A DNA stretch of 64,000 nucleotides from DATJHM01 sp035493895 (lineage in GTDB: Bacteria; Chloroflexota; Ktedonobacteria; Ktedonobacterales; Ktedonobacteraceae): assembly GCA_035493895.1 (NCBI GenBank), contig DATJHM010000228.1, positions 15,394 through 79,393 of the forward strand. Direction: 5' to 3'. Position 1 is the stretch's first letter. Each line of letters starts with the position of its first letter. The notes below the pieces were generated by a model. That model worked only from the letters and a program-made list of their open reading frames with translations. It was not told the origin of the DNA and did not search any database. Below, piece by piece: positions 1 through 8,037 of this stretch. The position numbers were made by a program, and so were the translations under genes.

Positions 1-152
1 TTTCGGACAAAGTCATCTGGTCCGCAGAGATTTGGAGTAACACCTGGCCGCTGCTCATCATGGGGGTGGTGAGCATTCCGCTGGGAATGATCATCTTCCG
101 CATGGCCGAGCGCCACGCCAAGCGCACAGGGCGCTTGAAGCGCAACGGCTAA
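1..152 (+). CDS. C-terminal end of a membrane protein, probably an ABC-2 type transporter permease (partial)
   Basis: The reading frame is open from base 3 to a TAA at 150-152, giving 49 residues of a gene that starts before the window. The visible part has one hydrophobic segment (LLIMGVVSIPLGMIIF) followed by a basic tail (RMAERHAKRTGRLKRNG). A last membrane helix with a short positively charged cytoplasmic end is common in ABC-2 family permeases, but too little is visible to be certain of the family. A strong hairpin terminator follows 20 bases after the stop, so this is the end of its transcription unit. Confidence 0.55.
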   Translation, partial: SDKVIWSAEIWSNTWPLLIMGVVSIPLGMIIFRMAERHAKRTGRLKRNG

Positions 153-171
153 GGGCAGGAGAAGCAGAGGG

Positions 172-208
172 ACAAAAGCGCTGCCGGGGGGAAAAGCAGC
201 GCTTTTGT
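172..208 (+). terminator. Rho-independent terminator after the partial permease gene
   Basis: A perfect 13-bp inverted repeat (ACAAAAGCGCTGC at 172-184, GCAGCGCTTTTGT at 196-208) encloses an 11-base loop. The GC-rich core and the TTTT in the 3' arm fit an intrinsic terminator. The A-rich 5' arm would let it act on the other strand too. Confidence 0.8.
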
Positions 209-234
209 CTGGGAAAAAGATTGGAGCAATCATC

Positions 235-921
235 GTGATCGTACGTTTTCATAATCTAGCGGCGCGGGCACCGAGTATGGCGGACCTGGATCAGGTCACC
301 GCTTTAATGATCGCCTGCGATGTGGTTGAATCACGTATTGCGGAACCAACAGCTGAAGATGTGCGTCAGGCCTGGCAGCGCGCAGACTTCTGTTTAAGCA
401 GGGATGCCTGGGTCATTGTGACTGGTCAGGGGAAACTCGTGGGGTATGCAGACGTACGGTGCGAGGCGCGGGGACACCTTGTCTCGACGATACGCGTTCA
501 CCCGGAGTATCGCAGACGTGGCATTGGCACCTTGTTGATCTGGCTCACGGAAGAGCGAGCGCGCCAGCTAATGTGCGATCAGGAGCAAGAGCAGCGGGTT
601 GTGCTGAGTCTTACTGTGAGTAGCCTGGATCAGGGCGCGAGCTGCTTATTGGAAAGAGAAGGCTACACGCTGGCGCGTCACTTCTGGCGTCTGGTCATTG
701 ACGTCGACGAAGTCGCACGCACGGCACAGGAAGAGCAGGAGGAGCAGAGAAAGCTCAAGCTCGATCTGGTCATCGACTCACATACACTCCTGGGAGATGC
801 GGCTGCGTTTCATAGAACTGGCATGTACGTCGCCCACCAGTATAACGTGTATGAAAAAGTGCTGCGTGTGGGGGTTCGGCAGGCAGAAGAAGTAGCGGTG
901 GGGCAGTATGTAAGCGTGTAA
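235..921 (+). CDS. GNAT-family N-acetyltransferase
   Basis: This 228-aa protein is a GCN5-related acetyltransferase, which moves an acetyl group from acetyl-CoA to an amine on a small molecule or protein; the substrate cannot be read from sequence. The acetyl-CoA loop is clear: VHPEYRRRGIGTLLI carries the R/Q-x-x-G-x-G signature after the strand STIRVHP. The domain begins with the usual early segment (PSMADLDQVTALM), and about 60 residues follow it. I chose the GTG at 235 because GGAG lies 8 bases upstream; a TTG at 205 in the same frame would sit inside the preceding terminator. The gene stands alone between two terminators. Confidence 0.85.
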   Translation: MIVRFHNLAARAPSMADLDQVTALMIACDVVESRIAEPTAEDVRQAWQRADFCLSRDAWVIVTGQGKLVGYADVRCEARGHLVSTIRVHPEYRRRGIGTLLIWLTEERARQLMCDQEQEQRVVLSLTVSSLDQGASCLLEREGYTLARHFWRLVIDVDEVARTAQEEQEEQRKLKLDLVIDSHTLLGDAAAFHRTGMYVAHQYNVYEKVLRVGVRQAEEVAVGQYVSV

Positions 922-926
922 GCAGA

Positions 927-975
927 TGAAAGCGGCCAGACACTGGCACCGTGTCGGGCCGCTTTCATGTTGTTT
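927..975 (+). terminator. Rho-independent terminator after the GNAT gene
   Basis: TGAAAGCGGCC (927-937) pairs perfectly with GGCCGCTTTCA (957-967). An inner GACAC/GTGTC pair extends the stem, and a T-rich run (TGTTGTTTT) follows. Confidence 0.8.
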
Positions 976-1127
976 TAATTCAGCGGGTTTGTATTCTGTT
1001 ACTTTTTTGAGAAATCGCAAGTCCTAGAAAGAGTGGATACAAATTTTATTGCATAATTTCATGAGGAAAGGGTCATGATGCCGGTCTGGCCTTATAGGGG
1101 CAGAATACAGGGCATCGGAGTTGTGGT

Positions 1128-1229
1128 ATGCGTATTCTTTTACTTGTTTTAGTGTTGATTGCGGTGATTTTGTTTCTGGTTGGTATGACGATAGCGTTAT
1201 TAACATGGCGAAATATGCGCAAACTGTAG
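1128..1229 (+). CDS. Small single-pass membrane peptide (33 aa)
   Basis: A 33-codon frame (ATG 1128, TAG 1227-1229) has GGAG at 1117-1120, seven bases before the start. The peptide begins MRILLLVLVLIAVILFLVG and continues to TWRNMRKL: one transmembrane helix followed by a basic tail, so the predicted topology is N-out, C-in. It sits alone between the GNAT terminator and the convergent VOC gene. I do not recognise a family. It could be a regulatory membrane peptide; a chance hydrophobic frame is less likely given the ribosome binding site and the positive-inside tail. Confidence 0.5.
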   Translation: MRILLLVLVLIAVILFLVGMTIALLTWRNMRKL

Positions 1230-1296
1230 AGTAAGCGAGTGTGTTGGGGTGTGCTGCTGGAAGTATGAGTATATCTTATAACTTTTTCGTGGCTTA

Positions 1297-1686
1297 TTAC
1301 TCCTGATTGTAAGCTTCATTGTCGAGCGGCTCAATAAATTCCACGCGATTGCCAAAGGGATCACGAAATTCGAAGCGATCGTAGCCGGGGATCGGGACGC
1401 CACTCAACGGCTGAAAGCCCTGTGCTTCTAGAAATGCTCGCCACGAGGCAAGATCGACGACCTGATAGGCGATATGCGCTTTTGTGGCGAGATGGTCTAC
1501 GCCATCCTCGATACTCACATGGACCTGCCGATCCCCTACCTGTAGCCAGAAGCCGCCACGGTCCTGCAACGAAGCCGGTTTGGCAATCTCTTGTAGCCCT
1601 AATTGATCGCAATAGAAGTGCCGTGCCTGTGCCTCAGCATCAGAGGGAATCGTGATCTGGACATGGTGAATGCCTTTGATTTCCAT
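1297..1686 (-). CDS. VOC-family (glyoxalase/bleomycin resistance fold) protein
   Basis: This 129-aa protein has the vicinal oxygen chelate fold. It opens with MEIKGIHHVQITIP, where the His in HHVQ is the usual first metal ligand. The paired half ends in FRDPFGNRVEFIEPL, carrying the C-terminal Glu ligand typical of glyoxalase-like dioxygenases and lyases. The length suits a single-domain VOC protein that acts as a dimer. The ATG at 1686 was chosen because AAGGA precedes it; the frame is open further upstream, but that part overlaps the thioesterase gene and does not look like VOC sequence. It is the last gene of the smpB-thioesterase-VOC run. The substrate is unknown. Confidence 0.85.
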   Translation of the reverse strand: MEIKGIHHVQITIPSDAEAQARHFYCDQLGLQEIAKPASLQDRGGFWLQVGDRQVHVSIEDGVDHLATKAHIAYQVVDLASWRAFLEAQGFQPLSGVPIPGYDRFEFRDPFGNRVEFIEPLDNEAYNQE

Positions 1687-1732
1687 AAGAAAATATTCCT
1701 TTACCTGGATTGAAAAATAGCGAGATAAAAAA

Positions 1733-2179
1733 TTAGCTTTGCTTGCGCCCCCCAATGTGGAAGGTGCCGAGCGCACGAGCAATAAGCTGCTGCTCTGCGG
1801 TCTCCCTATTATAAACCGTCGCCTCAAGCACGATCGTGCTGCGCCCCTGGTGAAGAATCGTAGCCTCGGCACGCAGTTCGCCAGTACGGACGGCGCGCAA
1901 GAAATTGATCTTGGCTTCGATAGTGCTAAACGGCGTTTCGGGAGGCAGCACAGAGATCACCGCCATCGCCATCGCCGTATCAGCCAGCGTAAAAATCACA
2001 CCGCCATGGACGACCTGTTGGGGATGATGCAGGCGGGCATCCACGCTCAGACTGACGGCCCCGCTGCCATCCTGAGCCTGATCTACCCGCAGATCGAGGA
2101 GATGGAAGTAGCCAGAGCGGTCGGCATACTGGCGTACCTCCTCTAACGTAGGTGGTGGTGGTAGCTCGGATTGCGTCAT
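1733..2179 (-). CDS. PaaI-family hotdog-fold thioesterase
   Basis: This 148-aa protein belongs to the PaaI/YdiI-like acyl-CoA thioesterases, which hydrolyse acyl-CoA to the free acid. The hotdog signature VVHGGVIFTLADTAMAMA (around residues 58-75) contains the HGG loop and the central helix with the catalytic Asp. The later segment SIVLEATVYNRE-type strand and the end IARALGTFHI match the second half of the sheet. The start lies 6 bases after the smpB stop, and a GGAG site overlaps the smpB end, so the two genes are co-transcribed. The substrate cannot be told. Confidence 0.85.
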   Translation of the reverse strand: MTQSELPPPPTLEEVRQYADRSGYFHLLDLRVDQAQDGSGAVSLSVDARLHHPQQVVHGGVIFTLADTAMAMAVISVLPPETPFSTIEAKINFLRAVRTGELRAEATILHQGRSTIVLEATVYNRETAEQQLIARALGTFHIGGRKQS

Positions 2180-2185
2180 GCGCGA

Positions 2186-2677
2186 TTATCTCCCTCGTAC
2201 AATGCGCTCCATCTCACGCTTGACATCGCGTTCCGCAATCGCCTCGCGTTTATCGTACAGTTTCTTACCGCGACAGAGACCCAGCTCAATCTTCGCCTTG
2301 CCTCCCTTCAGGTAGAGCTTCAAGGGAATCAGTGTCAGACCCTTCGTCGCGACCTTGCTCAGCAACTGGTTGATTTCTTTTTTGTGCAGCAGCAATTTGC
2401 GATTGCGCATGGGCTCATGGTTAAAGCGATTGCCATGCTCATAAACGGCAATGTGCGCATTTTCGAGCCAGATTTCGCCATGGCGAGCCAGCGCGTACGC
2501 GCCACGGAGCTGCACATGCCCCTCGCGGATCGACTTAATTTCGGTACCCACCAGCGAGATACCCGCCTCGATCGTACGTTCGACGGTATAATCGTGATAC
2601 GCCTGGCGATTGACGCTGATGACCTGTATCGGCTTCTGATCAGAAACCGCTTGTTTCGCTGTTGTTTGTTTCGCCAT
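2186..2677 (-). CDS. smpB: SsrA-binding protein SmpB
   Basis: SmpB binds tmRNA and brings it to stalled ribosomes for trans-translation. At 163 aa the length is normal. Diagnostic segments are present in order: NRQAYHDYTVERTIEAGISL, GTEIKSIREGHVQL, NAHIAVYEHGNRFNHEP, RNRKLLLHKKEI, LTLIPLKLYLKGGKAKIELG and the basic tail GKKLYDKREAIAERDVKRE. The ATG at 2677 is preceded by AAGGAG on the minus strand. It leads a three-gene run with the thioesterase and VOC genes. The tmRNA gene was not found nearby. Confidence 0.97.
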   Translation of the reverse strand: MAKQTTAKQAVSDQKPIQVISVNRQAYHDYTVERTIEAGISLVGTEIKSIREGHVQLRGAYALARHGEIWLENAHIAVYEHGNRFNHEPMRNRKLLLHKKEINQLLSKVATKGLTLIPLKLYLKGGKAKIELGLCRGKKLYDKREAIAERDVKREMERIVRGR

Positions 2678-2799
2678 AAAAACTCCTTAAAAAGGACGTA
2701 CATCTGCTACGCGGAAGAAAAAAGTCGCTAGCAGGAACACTGCTTGATTGCAGGGAGAGAACAAAGAAAGCTCTTCATTAAAAATGTGATCACTGGTGC

Positions 2800-2829
2800 T
2801 TGACATTCGATAGGAAAAACTCCTACGAT
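2800..2829 (+). promoter_or_regulatory. Sigma-70-type promoter with a small inverted repeat, upstream of the MMPL gene
   Basis: TTGACA (2800-2805) and TACGAT (2824-2829) are separated by 18 bases. TAGGA (2811-2815) and TCCTA (2821-2825) form a 5-bp inverted repeat in the spacer, touching the -10 box, a common place for a repressor site. The MMPL start codon is about 125 bases downstream. Confidence 0.5.
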
Positions 2830-2953
2830 TTGGGCAATAGAGCATGATGTTCTATCATACAACACGCTGTAAACCAGCGTCGAGAGAGAAGTAGGAACCG
2901 ATGCAATTCTCCCTTGAATCCGCTTTCTTTGCTGGTAAGAGAAAGGCTCTCGT

Positions 2954-5278
2954 ATGTTTTATCGTCTAGGCAAATTTGTGACCCGCTATCGCTGGTGGAT
3001 CGTAGGATGGTGGCTGGTGGCGGCGGCACTTGCCTTGCCCTTTGCGCCGCAGGCAAGCCAGGTCTTGCAATCAGGTGGTTTTGTCAGCCCCGATTCTGAA
3101 TCGCAGAAGGCAATAGACCTGCTCGTGCAAAAAGTGCATCTCAATTCGACCATTGTCCAGGTCATTCTGACCAGTGATCACTATACCGCGGATCAGCCCC
3201 AGTTTATTCAGCAGGCAGATCAGGTTATCAGCGGCCTGCGGAACTGGTCAGAGGTTGCCCAGATCGTCACATTTGTTGACAATCCGCGCCAGATTTCGCT
3301 GGATCGTAAGGCGGCGTATATAGACGTGCTGCTCAAAGCTGATTCGAATAGCGCACCTCAGTATTTACCGGAATTGCAGAAGCGATTACACTCTGCGCCT
3401 GATTTGAAATATAGTGTGGGCGGAGGACCGGTCTTTTACGAAGATATTCAGACCGTGAGCGAGCGAGATTTGCGGCGTGCTGAACTGCTGGCCTTTCCCT
3501 TCGCTATTGTGGCTCTGCTATTTGTCTTTCGCTCAGTCGTTGCCTCAATCCTTCCGGCGCTGGTCGGAGGCTGTGCCGTGGTGATCTCGCTGGCCTTGAT
3601 TTTCGGATTGGGGCATATTACGCCGCTCTCGATCTTCGTCTTGAATATTACGACGCTCTTCGGTCTTGGCCTGGGTGTCGATTATTCGCTCTTTATCGTC
3701 AGTCGTTTCCGCGAGGAACTGGCGCGAGGGCGGGGCGTCGATGAAGCCGTGGTCGTCTCTATTGCGACTGCCGGGCGAGCGGTGGCCTGTTCGGGTTTGA
3801 CGGTCTCGATCGGACTCTTTGGGCTGACGTTTATTCGCATCAATATGCTGCGTTCGGTGGGGATGGGAGGCGTGCTGGTGGTTATGCTGGCCTTGCTGGC
3901 GGCGTTGACGCTGCTCCCTGCGGCGCTCTCCATTATTGGTTTGCGGATCAATGCGTTCCCCGTGCGCCTGCCTCGTTTGTGGGGGAGAAAGACGCCGGAG
4001 CAGGCGGCAGAACTGGATCCACAGTCGGGTTTCTGGTATCGGCTCTCCCAATTTGTGATGCGGTATCCGGTGAGAGTATTGGTGCCGGTCTTGCTCTTGT
4101 TGCTGAGCTTTGGTTCCCCCTTCATCTTCGTGCGTTTCTCGGCTCCGGATGCGTCGATTTTGCCTGCGAATGTCCCATCGCGTGAAGCTTATGACCTGTT
4201 AGCGCAGCGCTTCGATAGCAGCGAGACCACGCCGATTATCATGGCGGTCCAGACCAAGGGCAATGTCATGAGTACGCAGAATATCGCATATCTCTATAAT
4301 TATGTCCGGCGCATAGAGGCCGATCCGCGTGTGGCGCGTGTGGATAGTATCGTCAGCGCCGATCCGCGCTTCACCCTTGCCCAATATCAGTTGCTCTATA
4401 CGCATCCGCAATTACTGGTCGATCCCTACTTGAGCGCCCTGGCGAAAAGCACGGTAGGAGGCAATACCGTCATGATCCAGGTCATCAGTAAATACGGCAT
4501 GCTCGATGCGCGATCGCAGGCGATCGTGCAGGCCATTCGCAATACTGATCCCGGCCACGGCATACACGTCCTGGTCGATGGCGGGACGGCGGCGGACATG
4601 GACTATGTCAGTTCACTCTATTCGGACTTTCCCATGGCCTTGCTTGTGGTCTCAATTGCAACCTTGATTGTGCTCTTCTTGCTCTTCCGATCCATCGTGC
4701 TTCCCCTCAAAGCTATTCTGATGAATACGCTGTCGATCTTTGTGAGCTATGGAGCCCTGGTTGTCATCTTCCAGGAAGGGTTTTTGCATCAGATTCTGGG
4801 TTTCACGCCACTTGGTTTTGTCGAAGCCTCCAGTCCGATCTTGCTCTTCTGTTCGCTCTTCGGCCTTTCCATGGACTATGAAGTCTTCCTACTTTCGCGT
4901 GTGCAGGAGGCGTTCTGGCAAACGGGCGATAATCGGCAGGCCGTCGCGTTAGGCTTGCAGAGGAGCGGTGGGATCATTACCAGTGCCGCCGTGATCGTCA
5001 TTGTTGTCAGCGCCTGCTTTGCCACTGCGGATATGATTCTCGTCAAAGCGCTGGGATTGGGCATGGCGCTGGCAGTCGTTATGGATGCGACTCTGGTGCG
5101 CGGTCTGCTGGTGCCCGCGACTATGCGTTTATTGGGAGACTGGAACTGGTGGATTCCGTTTGTAGGCGTGCAGCGCCGTCCGCCCGCAATGGCCGAATAT
5201 ATGGAGTCCGAGGGAAAGAAGAAGGTAGACGAGGCCGAGAAGATGGGCGAGGATGTGCAGATGGGAGGCACGCGATGA
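2954..5278 (+). CDS. MMPL-family RND-type membrane transporter
   Basis: This 774-aa protein is an RND-superfamily transporter of the MMPL group, which uses the proton gradient to move lipids, hydrophobic compounds or drugs out of the cytoplasmic membrane. It has two internally related halves, each with one helix, a large outside loop (roughly residues 35-175 and 395-545) and a bundle of five helices. Each bundle holds the Asp-Tyr pair of the proton relay: GLGLGVDYSLFIVSRFREEL and LFGLSMDYEVFLLSRVQEAF. Residue count and topology are normal for the family. Its stop overlaps the next start (ATGA), so it is translationally coupled to a secreted lipoprotein gene, which suggests joint work in envelope lipid handling. 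Confidence 0.92.
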   Translation: MFYRLGKFVTRYRWWIVGWWLVAAALALPFAPQASQVLQSGGFVSPDSESQKAIDLLVQKVHLNSTIVQVILTSDHYTADQPQFIQQADQVISGLRNWSEVAQIVTFVDNPRQISLDRKAAYIDVLLKADSNSAPQYLPELQKRLHSAPDLKYSVGGGPVFYEDIQTVSERDLRRAELLAFPFAIVALLFVFRSVVASILPALVGGCAVVISLALIFGLGHITPLSIFVLNITTLFGLGLGVDYSLFIVSRFREELARGRGVDEAVVVSIATAGRAVACSGLTVSIGLFGLTFIRINMLRSVGMGGVLVVMLALLAALTLLPAALSIIGLRINAFPVRLPRLWGRKTPEQAAELDPQSGFWYRLSQFVMRYPVRVLVPVLLLLLSFGSPFIFVRFSAPDASILPANVPSREAYDLLAQRFDSSETTPIIMAVQTKGNVMSTQNIAYLYNYVRRIEADPRVARVDSIVSADPRFTLAQYQLLYTHPQLLVDPYLSALAKSTVGGNTVMIQVISKYGMLDARSQAIVQAIRNTDPGHGIHVLVDGGTAADMDYVSSLYSDFPMALLVVSIATLIVLFLLFRSIVLPLKAILMNTLSIFVSYGALVVIFQEGFLHQILGFTPLGFVEASSPILLFCSLFGLSMDYEVFLLSRVQEAFWQTGDNRQAVALGLQRSGGIITSAAVIVIVVSACFATADMILVKALGLGMALAVVMDATLVRGLLVPATMRLLGDWNWWIPFVGVQRRPPAMAEYMESEGKKKVDEAEKMGEDVQMGGTR

Positions 5279-6405
5279 AAAGAGCGATGATGCGGCACAT
5301 AAGCGTGCCGCTGGCTATACTAATCGGAGCCTTGCTGAGTATCTTCCTGGCTTCCTGCTCATTTCCGGGCGTCTATTCCTCGTCCGAGCAACTGCCAGCG
5401 GCAAAACCGTTGCCCGTAGCGGCACCGTTGCCCCCCGTTCGCCTGCCGCAAGATGAGGCCGCGCATAAGGATTTGACCGAATGGTGGTATTACACCGGTC
5501 ATCTCGAGACAACGGATGCCACCGGTAACGTTCATCAATATGGCTTCGAATTTGTCATATTTCAGGGGCTGCGTAGTGATATACCGCCCACCTACGCCTC
5601 GCATTTTGCCATCAGCGATATCAGTCGGGGCGCGTTTTATTACGATCAGCGCAGACAGCTTGAGCCCGACGCCGTGCTCCCGAACGGCACCTCGACGCAA
5701 GGCTTCAATGTCGGCATCGACGATTGGCATATGCAGGGATTGAACGGGCACGATCATCTTCAGGCATCCATGACCAACTACGCCATCGATCTCAATTTGC
5801 AGGCACGCAAACCGGTCGTGCTGCATAACGGCACCGGTTTGATTACCTATGGTCTGGGCGGATTCTCGTACTACTACTCGCGTACCAATATGGCCGTTTC
5901 TGGCACGATGCAGGATCATGGGCAGACCGTGCATGTCAGCGGAGAAGCCTGGATGGATCATCAGTGGGGAAATTTCCTGGCGCAAGGTGAGGGAGGCTGG
6001 GATTGGTACAGTATCCAGCTCAAGAACCAGAGCGAAATGATGATCTATTTTATCCGCGATAGCAGCGGCAAAACGATCTCTACCTACATCGAGTATGTCG
6101 ATCCGAGCGGAAAAGAAACATTGCTGCCCGCCAGTGCACTTCAGGTAACTGTGTTGAATAGCTGGACCAGTCCGACAACGGGCATCCGCTATCCTTCGGG
6201 TTGGCGGCTTGCCATCAACGACCCGCATCTACGAACGACGCTCACTATCACGCCACAGCTCAAAAATCAAGAGCTGGTTGCCTACCAATCGACGGGGAAC
6301 GTCTATTGGGAGGGAGCAGCCAGCGTGCAGGCGCGTGGACCCGGGGCGAATGTGGATGGGCAGGGCTATGTCGAATTGACGGGATATACTCGACCTGCTA
6401 GCTAA
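5275..6405 (+). CDS. Lipoprotein with CrtC/AttH-like (lipocalin-type) domain
   Basis: This 376-aa protein starts with a lipoprotein signal: positive MKRAMMRH, a hydrophobic stretch, and lipobox LASC near residue 27, so it should be anchored on the outer face of the membrane. The body matches the AttH/carotenoid 1,2-hydratase (CrtC) family: HKDLTEWWYYTGHLE, YGFEFVIFQG, SHFAISD and WMDHQWGNF are its hallmark segments. True CrtC enzymes add water to carotenoids; most homologues are uncharacterised. The ATG at 5275 overlaps the MMPL stop and has GGGAGG just before it. An in-frame start at 5149 would lie inside the MMPL gene and is rejected. The coupling suggests handling of an exported lipid. Confidence 0.85.
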   Translation: MKRAMMRHISVPLAILIGALLSIFLASCSFPGVYSSSEQLPAAKPLPVAAPLPPVRLPQDEAAHKDLTEWWYYTGHLETTDATGNVHQYGFEFVIFQGLRSDIPPTYASHFAISDISRGAFYYDQRRQLEPDAVLPNGTSTQGFNVGIDDWHMQGLNGHDHLQASMTNYAIDLNLQARKPVVLHNGTGLITYGLGGFSYYYSRTNMAVSGTMQDHGQTVHVSGEAWMDHQWGNFLAQGEGGWDWYSIQLKNQSEMMIYFIRDSSGKTISTYIEYVDPSGKETLLPASALQVTVLNSWTSPTTGIRYPSGWRLAINDPHLRTTLTITPQLKNQELVAYQSTGNVYWEGAASVQARGPGANVDGQGYVELTGYTRPAS

Positions 6406-6412
6406 AATATGT

Positions 6413-6441
6413 CCTGCGGCCTCTACCAGGCTGGCCGCAGG
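6413..6441. terminator. Hairpin between convergent genes
   Basis: CCTGCGGCC (6413-6421) and GGCCGCAGG (6433-6441) form a perfect 9-bp stem between the lipoprotein gene and the convergent MarR gene. The 3' arm lies inside the last MarR codons. No T-run follows, so termination is only likely. Confidence 0.4.
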
Positions 6442-6938
6442 CGATGAGGCACAATATCACTTTTTGAAGCCGCAACCAGACGGTGCAGATCTGTACGCAG
6501 GATCTTCATATGTTCAGGACCCAGGATCGCCGTCCAGCGATTCTCCAGCGTCGCGAAAATGGCCTCGACCGTTTGAATACCATCCCAGCCTTTCTGGGTC
6601 AGAAGAATAAGCTTCCCACGTTTGTCCGTCGGGTGGGGGTGGCGGACAACATACCCATGCTCCTCCAGATAATCTACCATCTGGCTTGCCGCCTGTTTGG
6701 TCACGCCGAGATGCTCGGCTAATTCGTTGCCCGTAGCGCCGCCCGCTGAGAGTAGTTGAAAGGCGAAACCATGCGCAGGCCGAAGATCGCCATACCCCAA
6801 TTTAGCAAGCTCAGTGTGGAGATCATCAATCAGAATACTGTAAGCCGTCGCTAGGAGTGCCACCAGCTCGTAGGTTATGGATGGAGTGTCGTCCACAGCG
6901 TCTCGGTCCCCCCCCTCAAAGAATTGTAATAACCCCAT
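6423..6938 (-). CDS. MarR-family transcriptional regulator
   Basis: This 171-aa protein is a winged-helix regulator of the MarR family, normally a dimeric repressor released by phenolic ligands or oxidants. The DNA-binding core is clear: LLSAGGATGNELAEHLGVTKQAASQ contains the helix-turn-helix with the recognition helix VTKQAASQMVDYLE, followed by the wing HPTDKRGKLILLT with the conserved D-x-R. The first 20 residues (GGDRDAVDD) are weakly conserved, and there is no strong ribosome binding site for the ATG at 6938. It lies 320 bases downstream of a peroxiredoxin gene whose promoter carries MarR-like palindromes, so it may control that gene; this is inference. Confidence 0.88.
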   Translation of the reverse strand: MGLLQFFEGGDRDAVDDTPSITYELVALLATAYSILIDDLHTELAKLGYGDLRPAHGFAFQLLSAGGATGNELAEHLGVTKQAASQMVDYLEEHGYVVRHPHPTDKRGKLILLTQKGWDGIQTVEAIFATLENRWTAILGPEHMKILRTDLHRLVAASKSDIVPHRLRPAW

Positions 6939-7257
6939 TATATCTCATCAATGATAGTGAACCGTGCTGGCTAAGAGTTTGTCCGAAGACTGGATTCTCT
7001 CTGGCTTGAAGCCACCTCAGACAGATTTGCAGATGAAATGAAGAGCGAAATCGAGACAGGATTCACGAATATCCCGGGCCAGAGGCGCTTTGAGCAGTGA
7101 CACGAGACGCTAATACCTGGCGAAGAGAAAAAGGATAATGTAGGGTAGCTGAATTGGGTGAGCCTGCCATAGATGAAGCGAACACGATGAGGTAAACCAG
7201 GTAGGGGACAGAGCGATAGCAAAAAAACGTTCTGATCCCCCATGCTCAAGGATGAGC
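6939..7257. other. Intergenic stretch without a recognised gene
   Basis: Between the MarR start and the peroxiredoxin stop there are about 320 bases. A 92-codon frame on the minus strand has no family resemblance or ribosome binding site. ATCAATGAT (6947-6955), an odd palindrome, lies just upstream of the MarR start and could be an autoregulatory site. Confidence 0.5.
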
Positions 7258-7821
7258 TTATTTATGGCCGTTCAAGGCATTTTCCATCGCCGTGAAGGGG
7301 AGATGGTTCCCGATAAGATCAGAGTAGAAGACTATCTGGATGTGCTGATCGGGCCCAATCAGGAAATCGGCAGGGATACGATGGAAATTTGCCCCCGCCT
7401 CGCTGATGAGTTCGTAGCCGATAGCCGCAGCGTCCTGGATCTTCTGCTGCATCTCTGAGGTATCGATACGAGCCACGCTGGCTTGCGTCTTCTCCTCAGA
7501 AACCTCAACGCCGTACAGATCGTAGAGGCTTGCGGTCGGGTCGGCGATAAGAGGGAAAGGAACATCTTGCCTGGATGTGACATATTGCTTGATGCTCTCT
7601 ACTGGCGATTCAAAGAAGGCCAGTATCTCTAATCCTTGTGCGTGCAGCTCTGGATAATGCTGAATCAACTGGTGGATGCGCAAATTGCAAAGTGCACAGC
7701 CTCCATTGCGCAGGAAGGTGAGCAAAACGGGCTTGCCCTCATAGGCGCGCAGATCGATGTGCTCGCCGAAAATGTCCTTTACCTCAAAGTGAGGTGCCAT
7801 CTCTCCTGTGTGGAGTTTCAT
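7258..7821 (-). CDS. AhpC/TSA-family peroxiredoxin-like protein
   Basis: This 187-aa thioredoxin-fold protein belongs to the AhpC/TSA redoxins that reduce peroxides through a reactive cysteine. The order is typical: APHFEVKDIFGEHIDL, then VLLTFLRNGGCALC with Cys42 and Cys45 as a CxxC in the peroxidatic position, and PFPLIADPTASLYDLYGV. The C-terminal half (ANFHRIPADFLIGPDQHIQ) gives the last strand and helix. An AAGGAG site precedes ATG 7821. A sigma-70 promoter carrying palindromes lies at 7883-7912. The CxxC form suggests a one- or two-Cys enzyme or a thiol oxidoreductase. Confidence 0.85.
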   Translation of the reverse strand: MKLHTGEMAPHFEVKDIFGEHIDLRAYEGKPVLLTFLRNGGCALCNLRIHQLIQHYPELHAQGLEILAFFESPVESIKQYVTSRQDVPFPLIADPTASLYDLYGVEVSEEKTQASVARIDTSEMQQKIQDAAAIGYELISEAGANFHRIPADFLIGPDQHIQIVFYSDLIGNHLPFTAMENALNGHK

Positions 7822-7854
7822 CCTTTTCTCCTTATCTGCTCTCGTAAACGAGAA

Positions 7855-7912
7855 AATTAGTCAAGTAACTTTACTAAATGAAATGGTAGCCTGTCTTGAC
7901 TAATTTGTCAAG
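7855..7912 (-). promoter_or_regulatory. Promoter with overlapping operator palindromes, upstream of the peroxiredoxin gene
   Basis: Read on the minus strand, -35 TTGACA (7911-7906) and -10 TACCAT (7888-7883) are 17 bases apart and point at the peroxiredoxin gene. The -35 box is part of an 18-bp palindrome, CTTGAC-6-GTCAAG (7895-7912). A second half-site block at 7855-7865 repeats 11 bases of it in inverted orientation (AATTAGTCAAG against CTTGACTAATT at 7895-7905). TTGAC/GTCAA palindromes over a -35 box are typical of MarR-type repression. Confidence 0.6.
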
Positions 7913-8037
7913 GAACTTGCTTTTTTCTTGAGTGCTTATACAACAACGTTGAATTTCGCAAAAAGAGTTGCGTGCAAGCCAGATGAAAAAAGCCAGATAG
8001 TGGCCCGGAGTTTTTCCGGCACGGACAAGCAGTGCCT

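Noticed and set aside
5359..6228. 289-codon frame on the minus strand
   Set aside because: Antisense to the CrtC/AttH lipoprotein gene, which has a signal peptide, ribosome binding site and family motifs.
6947..6955. ATCAATGAT palindrome resembling a tet operator core
   Set aside because: Too short to be distinctive, and the adjacent gene is a MarR, not a TetR, regulator.
6971..7249. 92-codon minus-strand frame between MarR and peroxiredoxin genes, possible transposase remnant
   Set aside because: No conserved transposase motif could be identified; composition is Ser/Leu-rich without structure.
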